From the NCBI GenBank assembly GCA_001692895.1, contig KV748204.1, positions 372,001-436,000 of the forward strand: a stretch of DNA of 64,000 nucleotides. The letters are read 5' to 3'. The stretch comes from Cenococcum geophilum 1.58. Lineage: Eukaryota; Ascomycota; Dothideomycetes; Gloniales; Gloniaceae. Position 1 is the stretch's first letter, and each line of letters starts with the position of its first letter. Below, piece by piece: positions 1-11,397 of the stretch. The position numbers were made by a program, and so were the translations under genes. Below the pieces are notes generated by a model that saw only the letters and a program-made list of their open reading frames with translations, searched no databases and was not told the DNA's origin.

Positions 1-1435
1 CGTGAAAAAGACATAAGTATAGTTGTCGAAAGCAGCCTAGTGGCTATACGGAGATAATAGAAGTGATTATCACTGGCCCGGTCTCACGTAGATTGGCAGA
101 AAGTATCATCGCAGGATATAAGCGGTCAGGATAGAGACCCGTGCTTGCGGTTCCCTATCTTTCGTATAACCACTCATTACGTTTTCCGAAGTCGATGCCA
201 AGAGTAGTAAGGGTGCTGAAACGGGCCATGGATTGCATTGCACCACCAAAAGAGCCAACGTCCATTTTGCGTCAACGCTAAAAGTCAGGATTGCTTTATG
301 CTTGACCCACCAGCCACCAGAGCCATATCTGGCAAAAACGGCATCGAATCAAGAGCCGGCTGCACACGCCGCTCCCTCGGCTACCGAGCTCCACCTCGCC
401 CGCAATGGCTGTCAGGCCAGCAGGACTAGGTGGATTCGAAACGGGGATCAGCGTGCGAAACAGGTCACGATTCGCTCGATGAGCATGGAGGGCGCAATTT
501 GCCTCGAAGCCGTCTAGCCCTGGGCGCTTTGGCCGCAGCCTGGCCGTTCATCGAAATTAAATTTGTTTGTGCTTGCCACACAGCATTGGCCCGTCTTTGT
601 GCATCTCTGTCCTCAATGAATCGAGAGCATGCAGTGGACAAAGTGGACAGAGTTGGATGGGAGAAGCCTGGCAGCGCTGAGCATTGTCGGCAGCGGGTGG
701 ACTGGGCGCAGTGAGCAGTGGCGGCAGCGTGCGAAAGGGGTGCAGATGGGCTTGGCCATTCTTCAGTGTTTGCCAGAGTACCAGTGAAAAGGATCCTGGG
801 CTGATGATGTGAATCAACCATGTGACGGCACTGATGGGCAGAGCACGTAAATGGACGCTCATTGCAAGACCCACCGTTTTTCTTGCATCTTCCAACAGGC
901 TGGGCAACGGCTGCGACGACTGCGACGGCCTCGACTTCCCTTGCTCTCGTGAGGCAGGCTTGGGTGGGACGATCGCGTTAGGTGCGATTCGCGGGTCATG
1001 CGACCAGCAACACGGTGAGAGATCAGACAGATAGAGCAGGCTTTTTTGGCTATGGTGCTCTCTGGGAGCAGCTGGAATACCTGCCTACCCTTCTGCGTCT
1101 TGGCAGAAGATGCAGAGGTGCCAGACGCTGGGTTGCGCCGTTCATAAAATTGACTTGCTGCAGGCAGCGCAGCATCTGAGGCTTTGTGTTTTTGTGTTTG
1201 GCGTGGTAGTGGCTTGGTAGCTAGCGGGTGCATAACTCTCGCGCTTGGTCGTGTGTATCACGTTTTATTGCCCGTTGGTCAAGCGGGGCCGGTCAGCCAC
1301 CCAGTCGTTTCCTCCAAGCCGGCAGTTTGCGATCCCTTCACAAACCACCGCAATTTCGCGAGCCCAGGTATTGACTTAGCGCCCGAATCCCTCCCCAGGC
1401 AACCCGACTCGGTCAGACGCCAGACTACTTACTGA
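1..1435. other. No supported gene in left margin
   Basis: I see only short overlapping reading frames on both strands here, none with a recognisable domain or a convincing splice pattern. Base composition is balanced and shows none of the TpA enrichment of the later repeats, so this is ordinary euchromatic intergenic DNA and probably holds the promoter of the gene starting at 1677. Confidence 0.5.
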
Positions 1436-1676
1436 AAAGCTTCCCCCTGTGCTCCAGCTCTTCTTTTGTTTCTCCCTCCGTCACACCACTTGCTCTTGCC
1501 TCTTCAAGGTCGAGCTCTTTCAATACCTGCCACCTGCCGGCACAGTCGTCTTCGCCTTTCACACTGTTTCTTAAGCTTTGACTCACTCCACCCCTTATCT
1601 TCCACAGTCGCCACAATCTTCATCCGTCCTTCTTCACTCAAAACGCAAAGAACATCCACCCACACCAACAATAGCA
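1436..1676 (+). promoter_or_regulatory. Pyrimidine-rich leader before the PH-domain gene
   Basis: A run of CT-rich sequence (for example tcttcttttgtttctccctc near 1458) leads up to the ATG at 1677. Such CT-rich tracts are common just upstream of or within the 5' UTR of well-expressed genes in filamentous fungi. I see no clear TATA box. Calling it a promoter/5' UTR is an inference from position and composition. Confidence 0.45.
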
Positions 1677-3645
1677 ATGGCGGAGGAACAGAAACCAGCC
1701 GCTACTGAGACTCCGGCCGTCGATCCTACGCCTGCTGTCATTGAGACTCCTGCCGCTGAGCCCGCCGCTGAGGTAGCTCCAGCAGCTACAACTGAAACTC
1801 CCGCCGAGGCTCCGGCTGAGGAGATTGCAGTAGCTCCGGCTAAGGAGAAGATCACAAAGACCAAGAAGCCAGTTGAACCCATTCATTCCGGTGCCTTAGG
1901 CTACAAGGCTCCAGGATTGGTCAAGTGAGTTCTCTGGAGAATTTCAATTTTCATGATACGAGCATCGACTAAACTGGTTTGGCATCTACAGCTTCCGCTT
2001 TCCCAAGAAATACTTCTGGTTCGGCGATGAGGCAGTATCCACCCAAAGCTTGAGCCACTACCTGCGGGGCGAGAAGCCCGAAGTCGCACACCCAGCTGCT
2101 GCCTGGTCGAGCCAAACCGGAAAGGGTCTTTTATACTTTGTCAAGCATGCCGATCAGAAGGCAACCCCGGCTGGCGTTCTCAACTTGGTATGGTTTGCAG
2201 CGTGCAGAGTTTTTATCCGGACAAACGCTAATTTTCGAGAAAAAAACAGGCTGAGGCGACGGATTTGACCAAGGATGGCACTACCGCATTCTACTTCAAG
2301 CTCCACGGCCACAAGCACACTTTCGAGGCTACTAGTGCTCCGGAACGCGATGGCTGGTTCATGGCCGCTGCAAAGGTCCGCGAAGAAGCTAAGGATTCCC
2401 GGGAAGAAATTCTCGCCAGCGCTGGCTACAAGGAACAGCTTGAGAAGCTCAGTAAGTTTTACGCAATGCATTTAATATAGATTTAAAGTTATTGCATTCG
2501 CTTGTTCCGTTCGCATGCTTACATGAAGCTAAGGCAAACCCGCTGCACTAGCCGTTGCAGGTGCGTCCGTCGCTAAAGAGGGATCCACCCCCAAGAAGAG
2601 CACCGAGGTCAAGCCGACTGAATCAGCTGCTCCCGCTCGCACTGGATCGAGCAGTAGCGAAGATGCCGAGGGAAAGAAGAAGTCCAAGAGCAAGAGCCGA
2701 TCTCTTTCCCGCAAGCGTGGTAGTATCTTCGGCAGCCTTCTAGGAAAGAAGGAAGAGAAGGCCGAGGAAAAGAAGGAGGAAAAGAAAGAAGAGGAGGCGG
2801 CTGCCCCTGCTGCTGCTACCGAACCCTCTGCTGAATCAACTGAAGAAGCCAGTAAGTCACGATGAATTCCATTCAATTACAACAATTGGTAACATTTTAC
2901 AGCTGCTGCCGTTGCTGCCGCTCCTGTTCCTGCTTTGGAGGGACCAAGCGACGAGGCCAAGCCCGCTGAAACTGCTGAGACCACCGAGGCTGTCGCAGAG
3001 GCTGCTGAGACACCAAAGGCTGCACCAAAGCCAACCAAGCGTGGTTCCATCTTCGGTAGCCTTGTGAGGGATACCTTCTCTTCGAAGACGAAGAGCCCAA
3101 CAACTGAGAAGAAGGAGGCTGATATCGTTCCACCTGTTCCTGCGAAGGATGAGCCTGCTACTGAGACTCCGGCTGAGGCCCCGAAGATTGAGGAGAGCCC
3201 AGCCGAGGCCACAGAAACACCTGCCGAGGCTCCAAAGGAGACAGCTGAGGAGGCTCTTAAGGAGGAAGCTCCTGCTACCACACCCACTGCCACTCTCAAG
3301 TCAAAGCGCGGTTCCATCTTTGGCAACTTCACCGGTAGCGTCAAGAAGGAGAAATCGGATGGTGAAGGTGAGGCAAAGACAAACAAGCTCACTGGACTTT
3401 TCCGCAATGCCAGCAAGGCCGGCAAGAGCAAGGATCCTAAGAAGAAGGATGCCACGACCCCGCCAAAGGTTGAGGAAGCCGCCGAGCCTGCTACTACTGA
3501 GGAGACACCCGCGAAGGAGGCTGAGGCTGCTCCCGTTGAACCAACCTCAGCCACCGAGCCAAACTCCATCGGCGACGCGGTTCTAGCTGCGGCTACAGTA
3601 GGGCAGGCTCCCAAAAGCACGCCCGCAGTCTCTGCCGCTGCATAG
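1677..3645 (+). CDS. Fungal PH-like domain protein with three KRGSIFG motifs
   Basis: Five exons can be read: 1677-1924, 1992-2187, 2250-2451, 2534-2851 and 2903-3645. All four introns have GT..AG ends and keep frame, giving about 568 residues. The ATG context is agcaATGG. Residues 1-75 are Ala/Pro/Thr/Glu-rich and probably disordered. About 80-205 form a PH-like fold (FRFPKKYFWFGDE, then FYFKLHGHKHTFEA and the tryptophan of DGWFMAAAKVREEA). This resembles the fungal PH family linked to the S. pombe mug6 name (Pfam PH_6 type, from memory). The rest is low complexity and holds KRGSIFG at about 276, 367 and 456, plus a basic segment NKLTGLFRNASKAGKSK. PH domains of this kind suggest membrane-lipid binding at the cell cortex. 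The serine of the repeated motif could be a kinase site (inference). The acceptor of intron 3 could instead be at 2560, which stays in frame and removes nine residues. Confidence 0.85.
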
Positions 3646-4413
3646 AGTATGGTGGGAAGACCCTTCTTACTTGGACGACAGCCACGACGGAATGACGGAA
3701 AAGCGGAACAGCATGTCTCTTGTTTGACCGTACGGACCACCCCAATGACAATACACACAATCCACAACTGAGTCTCTGATTCAGACTCGGATTTGGATTA
3801 CCATGCATACGCACACAACTCACCTCTCCAACATACCATCGCTCTTGCGTTTCTAAGCTCTATACCTACGTCTAACTCTTATCACTCGCTCATCGTGGGT
3901 TCATGTTTGTGGCATTGCACATGTTTGGAGGTCTCCACTTCTTTTTTTCTTATGATGCCTACTTTGTCTAGATTGATACCACTGCTGCACTTGCTTATTT
4001 GTTTATCGACTTTGGTCTGGCTGTCGTTATTGATTTCTGCGAATACCCCCTTGATACCCTGCGTACTGCCTTATTAGGAAATGTACAAGCGGCCACTAGG
4101 GCACACTACCTCCAGTTAATAATAACTAATAGAAAATGCGGTCTTTGTTTAAAAAAGCATCTGGATGCGACGGCTGTAGATCTTGCGGAAAGCCAATACA
4201 ATGAATATCTTTGTAATGATGCGTGATGCAGCTGCATGACATTTTAGTGATGGTAATGATTTGAATAGTGGCGAAAGAGCGGCTGGCTGGGTGCAGGATT
4301 CCACATCAACTTTCCGCCTTTCTGCGGGCGGTATGCAGGTCATGGGCTTTAGCGTGCAGGCCAGACCCGGTAGGGTAGGGGGAGCCATCTATGATCACAA
4401 GCACCAAACTTGA
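3646..4413. other. 3' UTR and intergenic spacer
   Basis: This spacer lies between the PH-domain gene and the pogo element. It contains T-rich stretches (for example cttctttttttcttatgatg near 3939) that could serve 3'-end formation. No reading frame here has a recognisable domain. The DNA is not TpA-rich and shows no sign of RIP. Confidence 0.4.
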
Positions 4414-6456
4414 TACAGTAAAGCCGCGTTATACCGTTATCTTGGTATACCGTTCCTCTACGGTATAACGGTCAATAGCCATGAACAGTTGATTTTACTA
4501 TGAGGTTTATAAGGCTTACGTTCAAATTTAATACGCCGTTACGTTTAAAGCTCTCTTATACAAAAACGGTATAGCGCAAGCTATTGTGGTGTTAAAAACC
4601 CTATTTTTGGAAGTATTAACCCCTTACTCTTAAGCCTACAAACCAGTACCGCAGCCATTAATATTCATTAATTTAACACCCCTCTTGCCCTATATAATGG
4701 CGAAGCCTAAAGACGACCCTAAGTGCCTTCGCCGCTATGGAGTTTTAGAGCGTAAAAGGCAGCAGATCTGGGTATACTGCCGTAAGAACCCTGGAAAACC
4801 TTAGAGAGATACTGCTTGCTTTTTTACCGATTAATTTTAACGCCCTATCTAACAGTCTATTGTATTAGACTCCTTAAAGCCTAAATATAAGTACCTTAAT
4901 TTATTAGTCCTTTAACGCGGCTAGGAGGGCTTTAAGAGGCGTAGAGTTCCTAATAATCCTAAGCTCGAAGAAGCGCTATTTAAATGGCAACAGCGGATGT
5001 AGGCCGCTAATATACTCGTTACCGGCGACCTTATTCGGGTTATGGTAATAAAGCTTTAGAATATAATAGCGTGTTATTAGGGTTAACAATAGCCTAGCTT
5101 CTTAAGCGGTTGGGTTGATAACTTTAAGAAGAGGAATTAAATATTAAGACGGAAACTATATAGCGAGGCTGGGTTAGCAGATATAGAGGGCGCTGAGGAG
5201 CGCATGTAGGAGCTTAGGGTTGTTGTAGATGCGTACCTAAATTAAGACGTCTATAATATGGATGAGGCAGGGCTTTTCTATAAGGCCACGCCGGATATAG
5301 GACTTATAACTATAGGGTAATTAGGCACTAAAAAGCAGAAGGAGCGTATTATAACCATTTACTGTAGTAACGCAGACGGTAGCCATATTGTACCCCTATG
5401 GATTATTAGAAGAGCAAAGAATTCTTAATGTTTTGGCACGCAGCGCAGCAACCTTAAGGGCCTTAACTTCGCCTGGAGGTTTAATAAGAAGGCCTGGATG
5501 ACGGCGTTAATATTCCTTAATTATATTAAGTAGTTTAACGGCTTAATGGGCGGCAGGAAGGTCCTCCTGCTTATTAATTCCGCTCCTGGCCATACTGGGG
5601 GTATACTTATAATATTAGAGCGCGCCAGCTTACTTAATACTAGGGTCGAATTCCTGCCTAAAAACGTTACTTCTCTCTATTAGCCTCTAGATTAGGGTAT
5701 AATTTAAACCTTTAAAGCCTATTACCGCCGCTACTGGCTATCCTATATGGTAGATCAGGTAGAATAAGATAGGAACCCCCTTAAGACGATAAACGTACTT
5801 AGGGCTGTTTAGTGGGCTATCGCAGTATAGCATAAAATTAGCCCTTAAACCGTAATGAATTGCTTTACGTATTTAATAATCTTTGGACCCCGCGAGGGCC
5901 CCTAGGGTGCGCTAAGCGGGTACAGCGAGCCTTAGCTTAAGGCCGAATTAGAGGTGTATTTATAGCAGCTTAGCTAGGCAGGGCAAATCAGGCAATTGAT
6001 TCCTATTAGTAACTTTATTAATATGGATAGGGAGGACGCTTTAACAGAGCCTGAGGCCTCTATATTATAGGAAGCAATTAAGGCCTTAATTGTTGCTTTA
6101 TATGACGCGCCAGATGATGAAGAAAGCGATGAGGAGGTTGAGCCACAAGTTATTAAGCTTAATGAGGCTTTAGATGCACTAGAGCGCCTAAAGCTCTATA
6201 AGGGGCAGCAAGAGGATGGTGATGAGACTCTAATTACAGCTCTTATAAAGGCAGAGAGAGTAATTCGAGGCCGTTGAGCTGCGCGGGTAAGACAGATGAC
6301 TATTATGAGCTTCTTTAAGTAGTTATGGATAGAGACAAGAGTTAATTTAGCCCCTTGCAGCGATTAATAAGTGAGCTCGCAATATAACGTTTCTATACGG
6401 CATAACGTTCAAACCCCCTACTACCGAGCTGAACGGTATAGCGCGGCTTTACTGTA
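4414..6456 (+). mobile_element. Pogo/Fot1-like Tc1-mariner transposon with TIRs and TA duplication
   Basis: The element proper is 4416-6454 (2039 bp). Its left end CAGTAAAGCCGCGTTATACC matches the reverse complement of its right end except for one base in the first 23 (T against C). The flanking dinucleotide is TA on both sides (4414-4415 and 6455-6456), the target duplication expected of Tc1/mariner. The short inverted repeat plus a single pogo-like transposase on the plus strand make it a complete but dead copy. It lies between the PH-domain and UBTD-like genes and does not enter either coding region. Confidence 0.9.
4697..6320 (+). pseudogene. Pogo/Fot1 DDE transposase, RIP-degraded
   Basis: Reading from ATG 4697 gives MAKPKDDPKCLRRYGVLERK, then a CENP-B/Tc5-type helix-turn-helix (LEEALFKWQQR near 4966) and a stretch resembling GDLIR...WVDNFKKRN. 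The DDE core follows: first acidic site in NMDEAGLFYKATPDIGL (near 5257), second around LLLINSAPGH (near 5568), where the expected Asp is read as Asn, and third in PLD (near 5685). Many in-frame TAG/TAA codons stand where family members have Gln or Trp, for example at 4802, 5320 and 5683. This is what C-to-T change at CpA would produce on both strands. The enzyme cannot be made. A tail rich in acidic residues (DDEESDEEVEPQ) follows the core. Confidence 0.85.
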
Positions 6457-6634
6457 CAACTTGAAGCTGCAAGCCACCAAGTAAGTGCCCACATACCAAG
6501 TGCACATCTACACTCGACACCGACAAACGCCTCTTCTTCCTTCTCCAATGTGCATACTTTACCCGAGGGCAGTCGCTCGTTCTGCCGCCGTACACTTGTA
6601 ATTCTGGGCCAGGAATTGATCATTCTACACAATC

Positions 6635-7858
6635 ATGGTGAGTCGCACGACGCTCTTCCTCCACGCACGCCCCCTCCTCCCTCCCTCAATCCCTCCACCA
6701 GCACCAGCGCTACCAGCCCTCAACCCAGCTCCAACTCCAGCTCCAGCTCCAACTAACCACCCCTCCTCTCAATAGGGCTGTTGCCTCTCGCACGCCTCCA
6801 CCCCCAGCTCGCCCTACCCCCCAGCCCCGGACGCCTCGACCTCCTCCCCGCCGCACGCCTCCTCCCTCCTCTCGCACGCCGCCTCGCACACCACGCCCTG
6901 CGCATCCCACACCTCACACGCGCACGACCACGCGCACGCCCGCGCCCGCACCGCCTCCCCGCGCCGCCGCCCCTCCATCGCCCCAAACACGCCCCTCAAG
7001 CCCCTCAACCCAGCGCACACCTGCGCCCTGCCCTCCGCCTCCGCCTCGCCCCCGCCCTCGAGCCCGCGCCGCAGCGCCGCGCCGCGCACGCCGTCGTCGC
7101 CCCCGGCGCGGCGCTGGACGGCGGCGCGGCTGGCGCGCGAGCGGGCGGACTTCTTCGACACGCGGGTCACGGGGCGCGCGGAGGTGTGGGGCGTTGTGAG
7201 GTTGGTGGTGGAGCTCGTGAGGGCCGGGGAGGTCGCCGAGGCGCAGGGCGTGCTGGATGCTGCCGGGTGTACCTGTCCGACCGGGGAGGTGTGGCGCGGG
7301 GTCTTTGATGAGCGGGGGGAGTGGTATAAAGTGCCTGAGTGGGTGGTTGTGGAGCCGGGGGGGTTGGTGGAGGAGGGAGAGAGCGAGGAGGGAAGCGAGG
7401 GGGGGAGTGAGAGTGGGAGTGAAGAGGAGGAGGTTAAGGGGAGACGGGAGGGGAAGGGGAAGGGGAGGGCGGTTGAGGGCGCGGATGGGGGTGGGGCCGA
7501 TAAAGGGCCTGTGGTGAAGATTCGGGCGCGGCTGAGCGACCGTGGGACAGATGTGGTGGTAAAGGTTGGGAAGGGGGAACGGGTGGGCGTGCTGGTGCGG
7601 AGGGTGAGAGAGGTCGCTGGGGTAAGTTGTTTCGCGCCATTCATTCTTTGTGGTGGATTCTGGGGTATTCACGAGGTTTCGCCTGGATATGGATTGGGGA
7701 TGTGGGAATTCCTGAAGCTGACAGCTACCTTGACCCAGATACCGCACCATACCCGCCTCAAAATTGGCTACCTGGGCAGACTCCTCCACGAGCACGAGTC
7801 CCTGGCCGCGCAGGGCTGGCGCGAAGGTCATGTTGTCAACGCACTCGTGTTTCAATAA
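6635..7858 (+). CDS. UBTD1/2-like ubiquitin-domain protein with MGCC start
   Basis: Three exons fit: 6635-6637 (only the ATG), 6776-7621 and 7739-7858, about 322 residues. Splicing GTGAGT at 6638 to AG at 6775 joins ATG to GGC, giving MGCCLSHAS, an N-myristoylation plus palmitoylation context like that of animal UBTD1/UBTD2. A disordered, Ser/Pro/His-rich region runs to about 115. Residues 118-205 match the DC-UbP ubiquitin-binding domain (VWGVVRLVVELVRAGEVAEA, then GCTCPTGEVWRGVFDERGEW and YKVPEW). An acidic linker follows, then a ubiquitin-like fold at 247-322 (VVKIRARLSDRGTDVVVKVG ... LKIGYLGRLLHEHESL). UBTD proteins act around E2/E3 enzymes at membranes, and the exact role in fungi is inferred. 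Intron 2 (117 bp) is a multiple of three and open, so retention would add 39 residues and split the ubiquitin-like fold. The coding region is strikingly GC-rich. Confidence 0.85.
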
Positions 7859-8790
7859 CAGTGGACTCGGATTGCCTTCACCGGTTCAAAACTGCTTCAA
7901 TTGTTTATATGGCAGCAAAGTGAGACCATGTCGGATTCGTTCTTGTCGCAGTTTTTCTCCTCGGTCCCTGAATGGATAATGGAATAAATCTTTTTTGGTT
8001 CAGATGTTCAGATACCCTTCCACTATCTTTCAGATTATTTTTCTCTATCGGTTCAATTGGTCATAGAATTGGTGCTGGGCTTTTCCTATGTCTGTCTGGG
8101 ACCTAGCTAGCGTGAGGATTAATCTGGGAGGATGTCTTCTTTTAATCTTAGGGATTAGGAGGCTTCAAAATGATATCCACTGAGTGGCTCTAAGATATCA
8201 GGTCGATAGGAGAGGTTTGCGTGTCCCCTAGTATCGGGCCCTGGCCCCAGGCTTGCAAATTAACCAACGAGCCTTCAATATTAAATTGAATTGAATGCGA
8301 AGACTCAATCAATTCGATCATGAGAGCTCGCGGGCTTGGCAGCGCATTTAATCTGGAGGTCCGGATTGAATTGAGGTCATAGAAGATATTAAAGCCTTTA
8401 ATATTATATAGAAATATACTAAAGTTTATATGCAGTAATTGTCACGAGTATATATATTGAATACCGAGCCGTGTTGAGCCGGTTGGCTTAACATTGTATC
8501 TTTTTGGTCCGTGTGATGCAAGCCTTACAGTAATGTCCTAAACCTTATTAAAAGTATCCCTTAAGCCAATTGGTCGTACGGTTATCGATAAATGGTCGGT
8601 CAATTAGACCAATTAGATCAAGGCCCGCGCGTTATTTTGATCAGTCTTGCGGTCGATACCTCCGATACCTTTAGGTCTTAAATATATTTAAACCAGCCCC
8701 AAATAAGCGTAGGATCCTTATATTTAACGCGCTAGTAGTTATACTTGCGATTAAATTTAGATTATAGGTTGTTATTACGCTTAACAAAAT
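7859..8790. other. 3' flank grading into AT-rich repeat-like DNA
   Basis: The first 150 bases look like the 3' UTR of the UBTD-like gene. From about 8280 the sequence becomes AT-rich and TpA-rich, with stretches resembling the degraded transposons elsewhere in the window. I can identify no gene or boundary here. It may be the far end of the pogo remnant whose start lies at 9142. Confidence 0.35.
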
Positions 8791-8799
8791 TATATACCT

Positions 8800-9142
8800 A
8801 TCTCTCGCCAATAGGTTGTATAGTAAGTTTGGCGCGCTGCGTAGCTAAAATACCAGCCATCTGCCGCACGATTGCGATTCTTAGTGGCATACCGCGTTAA
8901 TCTATTAATAGAATCCACTGCTTAAGGCTCTCTTCTTATACTAGTATAAGACGGCAATTTAACGCGATAGAACCGCGTTTTAGCTAGATGCCTTTAATAC
9001 GTCACCGTGCCGTTGTTCTGGGCACATTATACGTGCTAGCGGCCTTTCGGAAACTTGTAAATTGGCCTTTCTTATGGGCATTAATAGATAGAAGAAGTCT
9101 GCCCTCTTGAAAACTGGGGTTTTGTTGTTGTAGGGTGGCCAT
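8800..9142 (-). pseudogene. N-terminal remnant of a Fot1/pogo transposase
   Basis: On the minus strand from ATG 9142 the peptide contains EGRLLLSINAHKKGQFTSFR followed by KAASTYNVPRTTAR. That is the psq-type helix-turn-helix at the N terminus of Fot1/pogo transposases (family pattern: small residues, KKG, RKAA..Y.VPRTTL). The frame stops at 9002. Scattered similarity appears to continue to about 8800 through stops, and no DDE core is visible. It is a different lineage from the element at 4416-6454, whose N terminus does not resemble this one. I found no inverted repeats around it. Confidence 0.6.
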
Positions 9143-10020
9143 TGAGGTTATAGTTGTATAACGCGTTCGCGTTTTTCGTGATTTTGGTGAGGTGGGCCAC
9201 ATGCATACATGGGCCACATGCTTACCGACTACGTTACTAGCGATGCTATTACGTGATTGCAGGAAGCTCCTGTGAATATCCCCCTTGTCAGAATTAAGCG
9301 AGAGGTGCTGACTAAGCTCTGGACACATTGCGAGGACGAAGTCCGCATGCAATCTATATAGACATCAACCGCATCTACTGCATCACGAATCAATCAATAT
9401 TCATCGTCTGCGTCATCTCTATCATCAATTAGACCCTCAAGATACCTCCGCTGTGACCCCCATGACCTTGTAATTCCAACACCCCTACCCCCCTATTAAT
9501 AAGTAATTTTAACTTCGTATAGGGTTACCTAACAAATTTAAAATATACACGTATCGCCAAGAGGCTTAAAAGTCATTTACCGAGCCTCTAGGCCTTATAT
9601 CTACTACCTCAACTCAAAAAATATTCAATATTCAATAACTTTCAGTATTGAACATTTCGTATTGGTGTTGAATATTGAATGCCAATATTCAACATTTCAA
9701 TAAGCGTAATCAGTATCGAATACTGATAAAAACACTGCTAAAGCTGAACTACCTACCACCTAGTCCGGGGCCGCTTTCGCGCTGACAAATTAAACCCGGG
9801 CTACAACCTATCTAAGTACCTCACTTGTATACCTTTCACTATGCCGCTGCTAACGCTTTAGACTACACGCTGACTAGAATATATAAATAAGAAAGTATTA
9901 TACTAACCATATACGCGCCCTGTAGGCTATCTAACAGGAATAAATCGCCTTTTATTTCTGGCGTATCTATAGAATTTTAGAGCCATTAACTCTACTACAT
10001 TTCCTGCATTAAAGACGAAT
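9143..10020. other. AT-rich spacer with AATATTGAA-type repeats
   Basis: No gene is visible. A dense cluster of short inverted and direct copies of TATTCAATA / AATATTGAA lies at about 9616-9725, within otherwise RIP-like DNA. The stretch at 9360-9480 is less AT-rich and may be unmutated host sequence. Confidence 0.4.
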
Positions 10021-10399
10021 AGTGCTTAGAGCATGCAACGGTGGTAGGATACTCTGGACCAAGTGCACATTCGTATCCGCTGGCTGCCCTTTAATATAGT
10101 ACCGAAGAAGCTTCGTATTGTTGCTGTTGATGAAGAAGGAAAGCCAGGCAGTATACGCTGGTTAGTGTGTCGGGGTGCTCTTTCCCCAGTGCCTTCTCAT
10201 ATCCCTCCAGCGCCCGCCGGTTTTATTACCGCCATCTAAGAGATATCCGCTATCTTCCGGTGACGTTGATTTTTGGATATTTACTTGGAATTATTAAATA
10301 CTATGCGCTATTCACGCTCAAAGGGGTATGTACGTTTGTCTACCGGAGATTAGGAACACCGAGTCTGATAGCTGATTTAGACCTCTTGGGGGAGTCATG

Positions 10400-10920
10400 A
10401 TGCAGCTGATGCAAGTATCAAATGCCAGTAGCGGCGTGGAAGACTGGAGCCATGAGCACGTCCATCCTTCCGTCAGCCCACAGAGACGGGACTAATGCTA
10501 TGACCAGACTTCTCTTTTGGCCCATCGAGGGCAGGATTTATATAATGGGATTGGGCGAGGGTGGGTTCGCCAGGGTGGGCCCAGGCACGAGTTTCCTAGT
10601 TTGGCTATTATTATCTGGGAGTCGGATTTCAACGACTTTCTTGTCGTCCCTGTTAGGCGATGCCCCCGCCAAGGCTTGTCACATACTATCGCCAACAACT
10701 TGCAGATGACCACAAGATCGTCTTCACCCACGTGGATCTTTGCGGCAATCATATACCAGTCGAGCCAACAACTGGAAAGGTCACGGGGATTATCGATTAG
10801 GAAATGGCGGGTTGGTAGTATACCAAAGCATTATTCGGGAATAGATACGATCCGTGGTGGAAAACACTGGTGGCTGAAGTCTTAGGTCATTATCAGTATG
10901 AATTACGGATTGAAGGTGAT
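10400..10920 (+). pseudogene. Aminoglycoside phosphotransferase (APH)-like relic
   Basis: The best part (about 10674-10912) reads TYYRQQLADDHKIVFTHVDL then CGNHIPVEPTTGKVTGIID, followed by EMAGW and DPWWKTLVAEVLGHYQYEL. This is the catalytic end of the fungal APH/choline-kinase-like fold, with the HxDLxxxN catalytic loop (Asp in HVDLCGNH near 10731) and the IIDxE metal-binding motif. TAG replaces the Trp normally in IIDWE (10798) and another Trp in AGW[W/Y]P, as RIP would do. Just upstream, in another frame, ESDFNDFLV is the segment that normally precedes this loop, so at least one frameshift is also present. The N-terminal half is not recognisable. It is a dead host gene at the edge of the repeat zone. 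Confidence 0.65.
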
Positions 10921-11397
10921 CTCTAGTAGTTCCGAGCTATGACAAATGATTGGAACATTTCCTATGGCGACACACACCATTCCCTTGACCAAGACCACAT
11001 ACACCCCCGCCCTTGGAGCTATTTATCCTACCGGAGCCAATACTCAATAACGTTATTCTGATACTGCTCGTCGATGAAACCCTCCGCTCGGAGCCAATCC
11101 AAGACCATCAGACTCCAATCCTGACAGTTCCAGCTCGATGATTCGTCATTGGTGATGGGCGCGGCTGCTAGAAGCTGCTTGAAGCGGTCATACTTGTCTA
11201 CGGGGACGGAACCGACTTCCAGCTCCCCGTTTTTGCTGCTGGACGAGTTGATGTTCGCTCTCTCTTCTCCCGAATAATAGAAGGCTCCAGGCATCCCACG
11301 AAGCTGGAATGCAAGACCCTCACCCGCAGCATTCCCGGTTTTGAGGAAGAAGGCCCAATGGAACGGCTTCTTCTTGGTGGGGTCGTCCCAACTACTC

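Noticed and set aside
233-1435. Several 60-120-codon frames on both strands at the left margin
   Set aside because: They overlap one another, have no recognisable domain, and show no consistent splice pattern.
2877-3767. 296-codon minus-strand frame opposite the PH-domain gene
   Set aside because: Ala/Ser-rich shadow of the plus-strand Ala/Glu/Pro-rich exon. The plus-strand gene model is supported by four consistent introns.
6814-7855. Long minus-strand frames (276 and 313 codons) opposite the UBTD-like gene
   Set aside because: GC-rich coding DNA has few stops on the opposite strand. The plus strand has a recognised domain pair and sensible splice sites.
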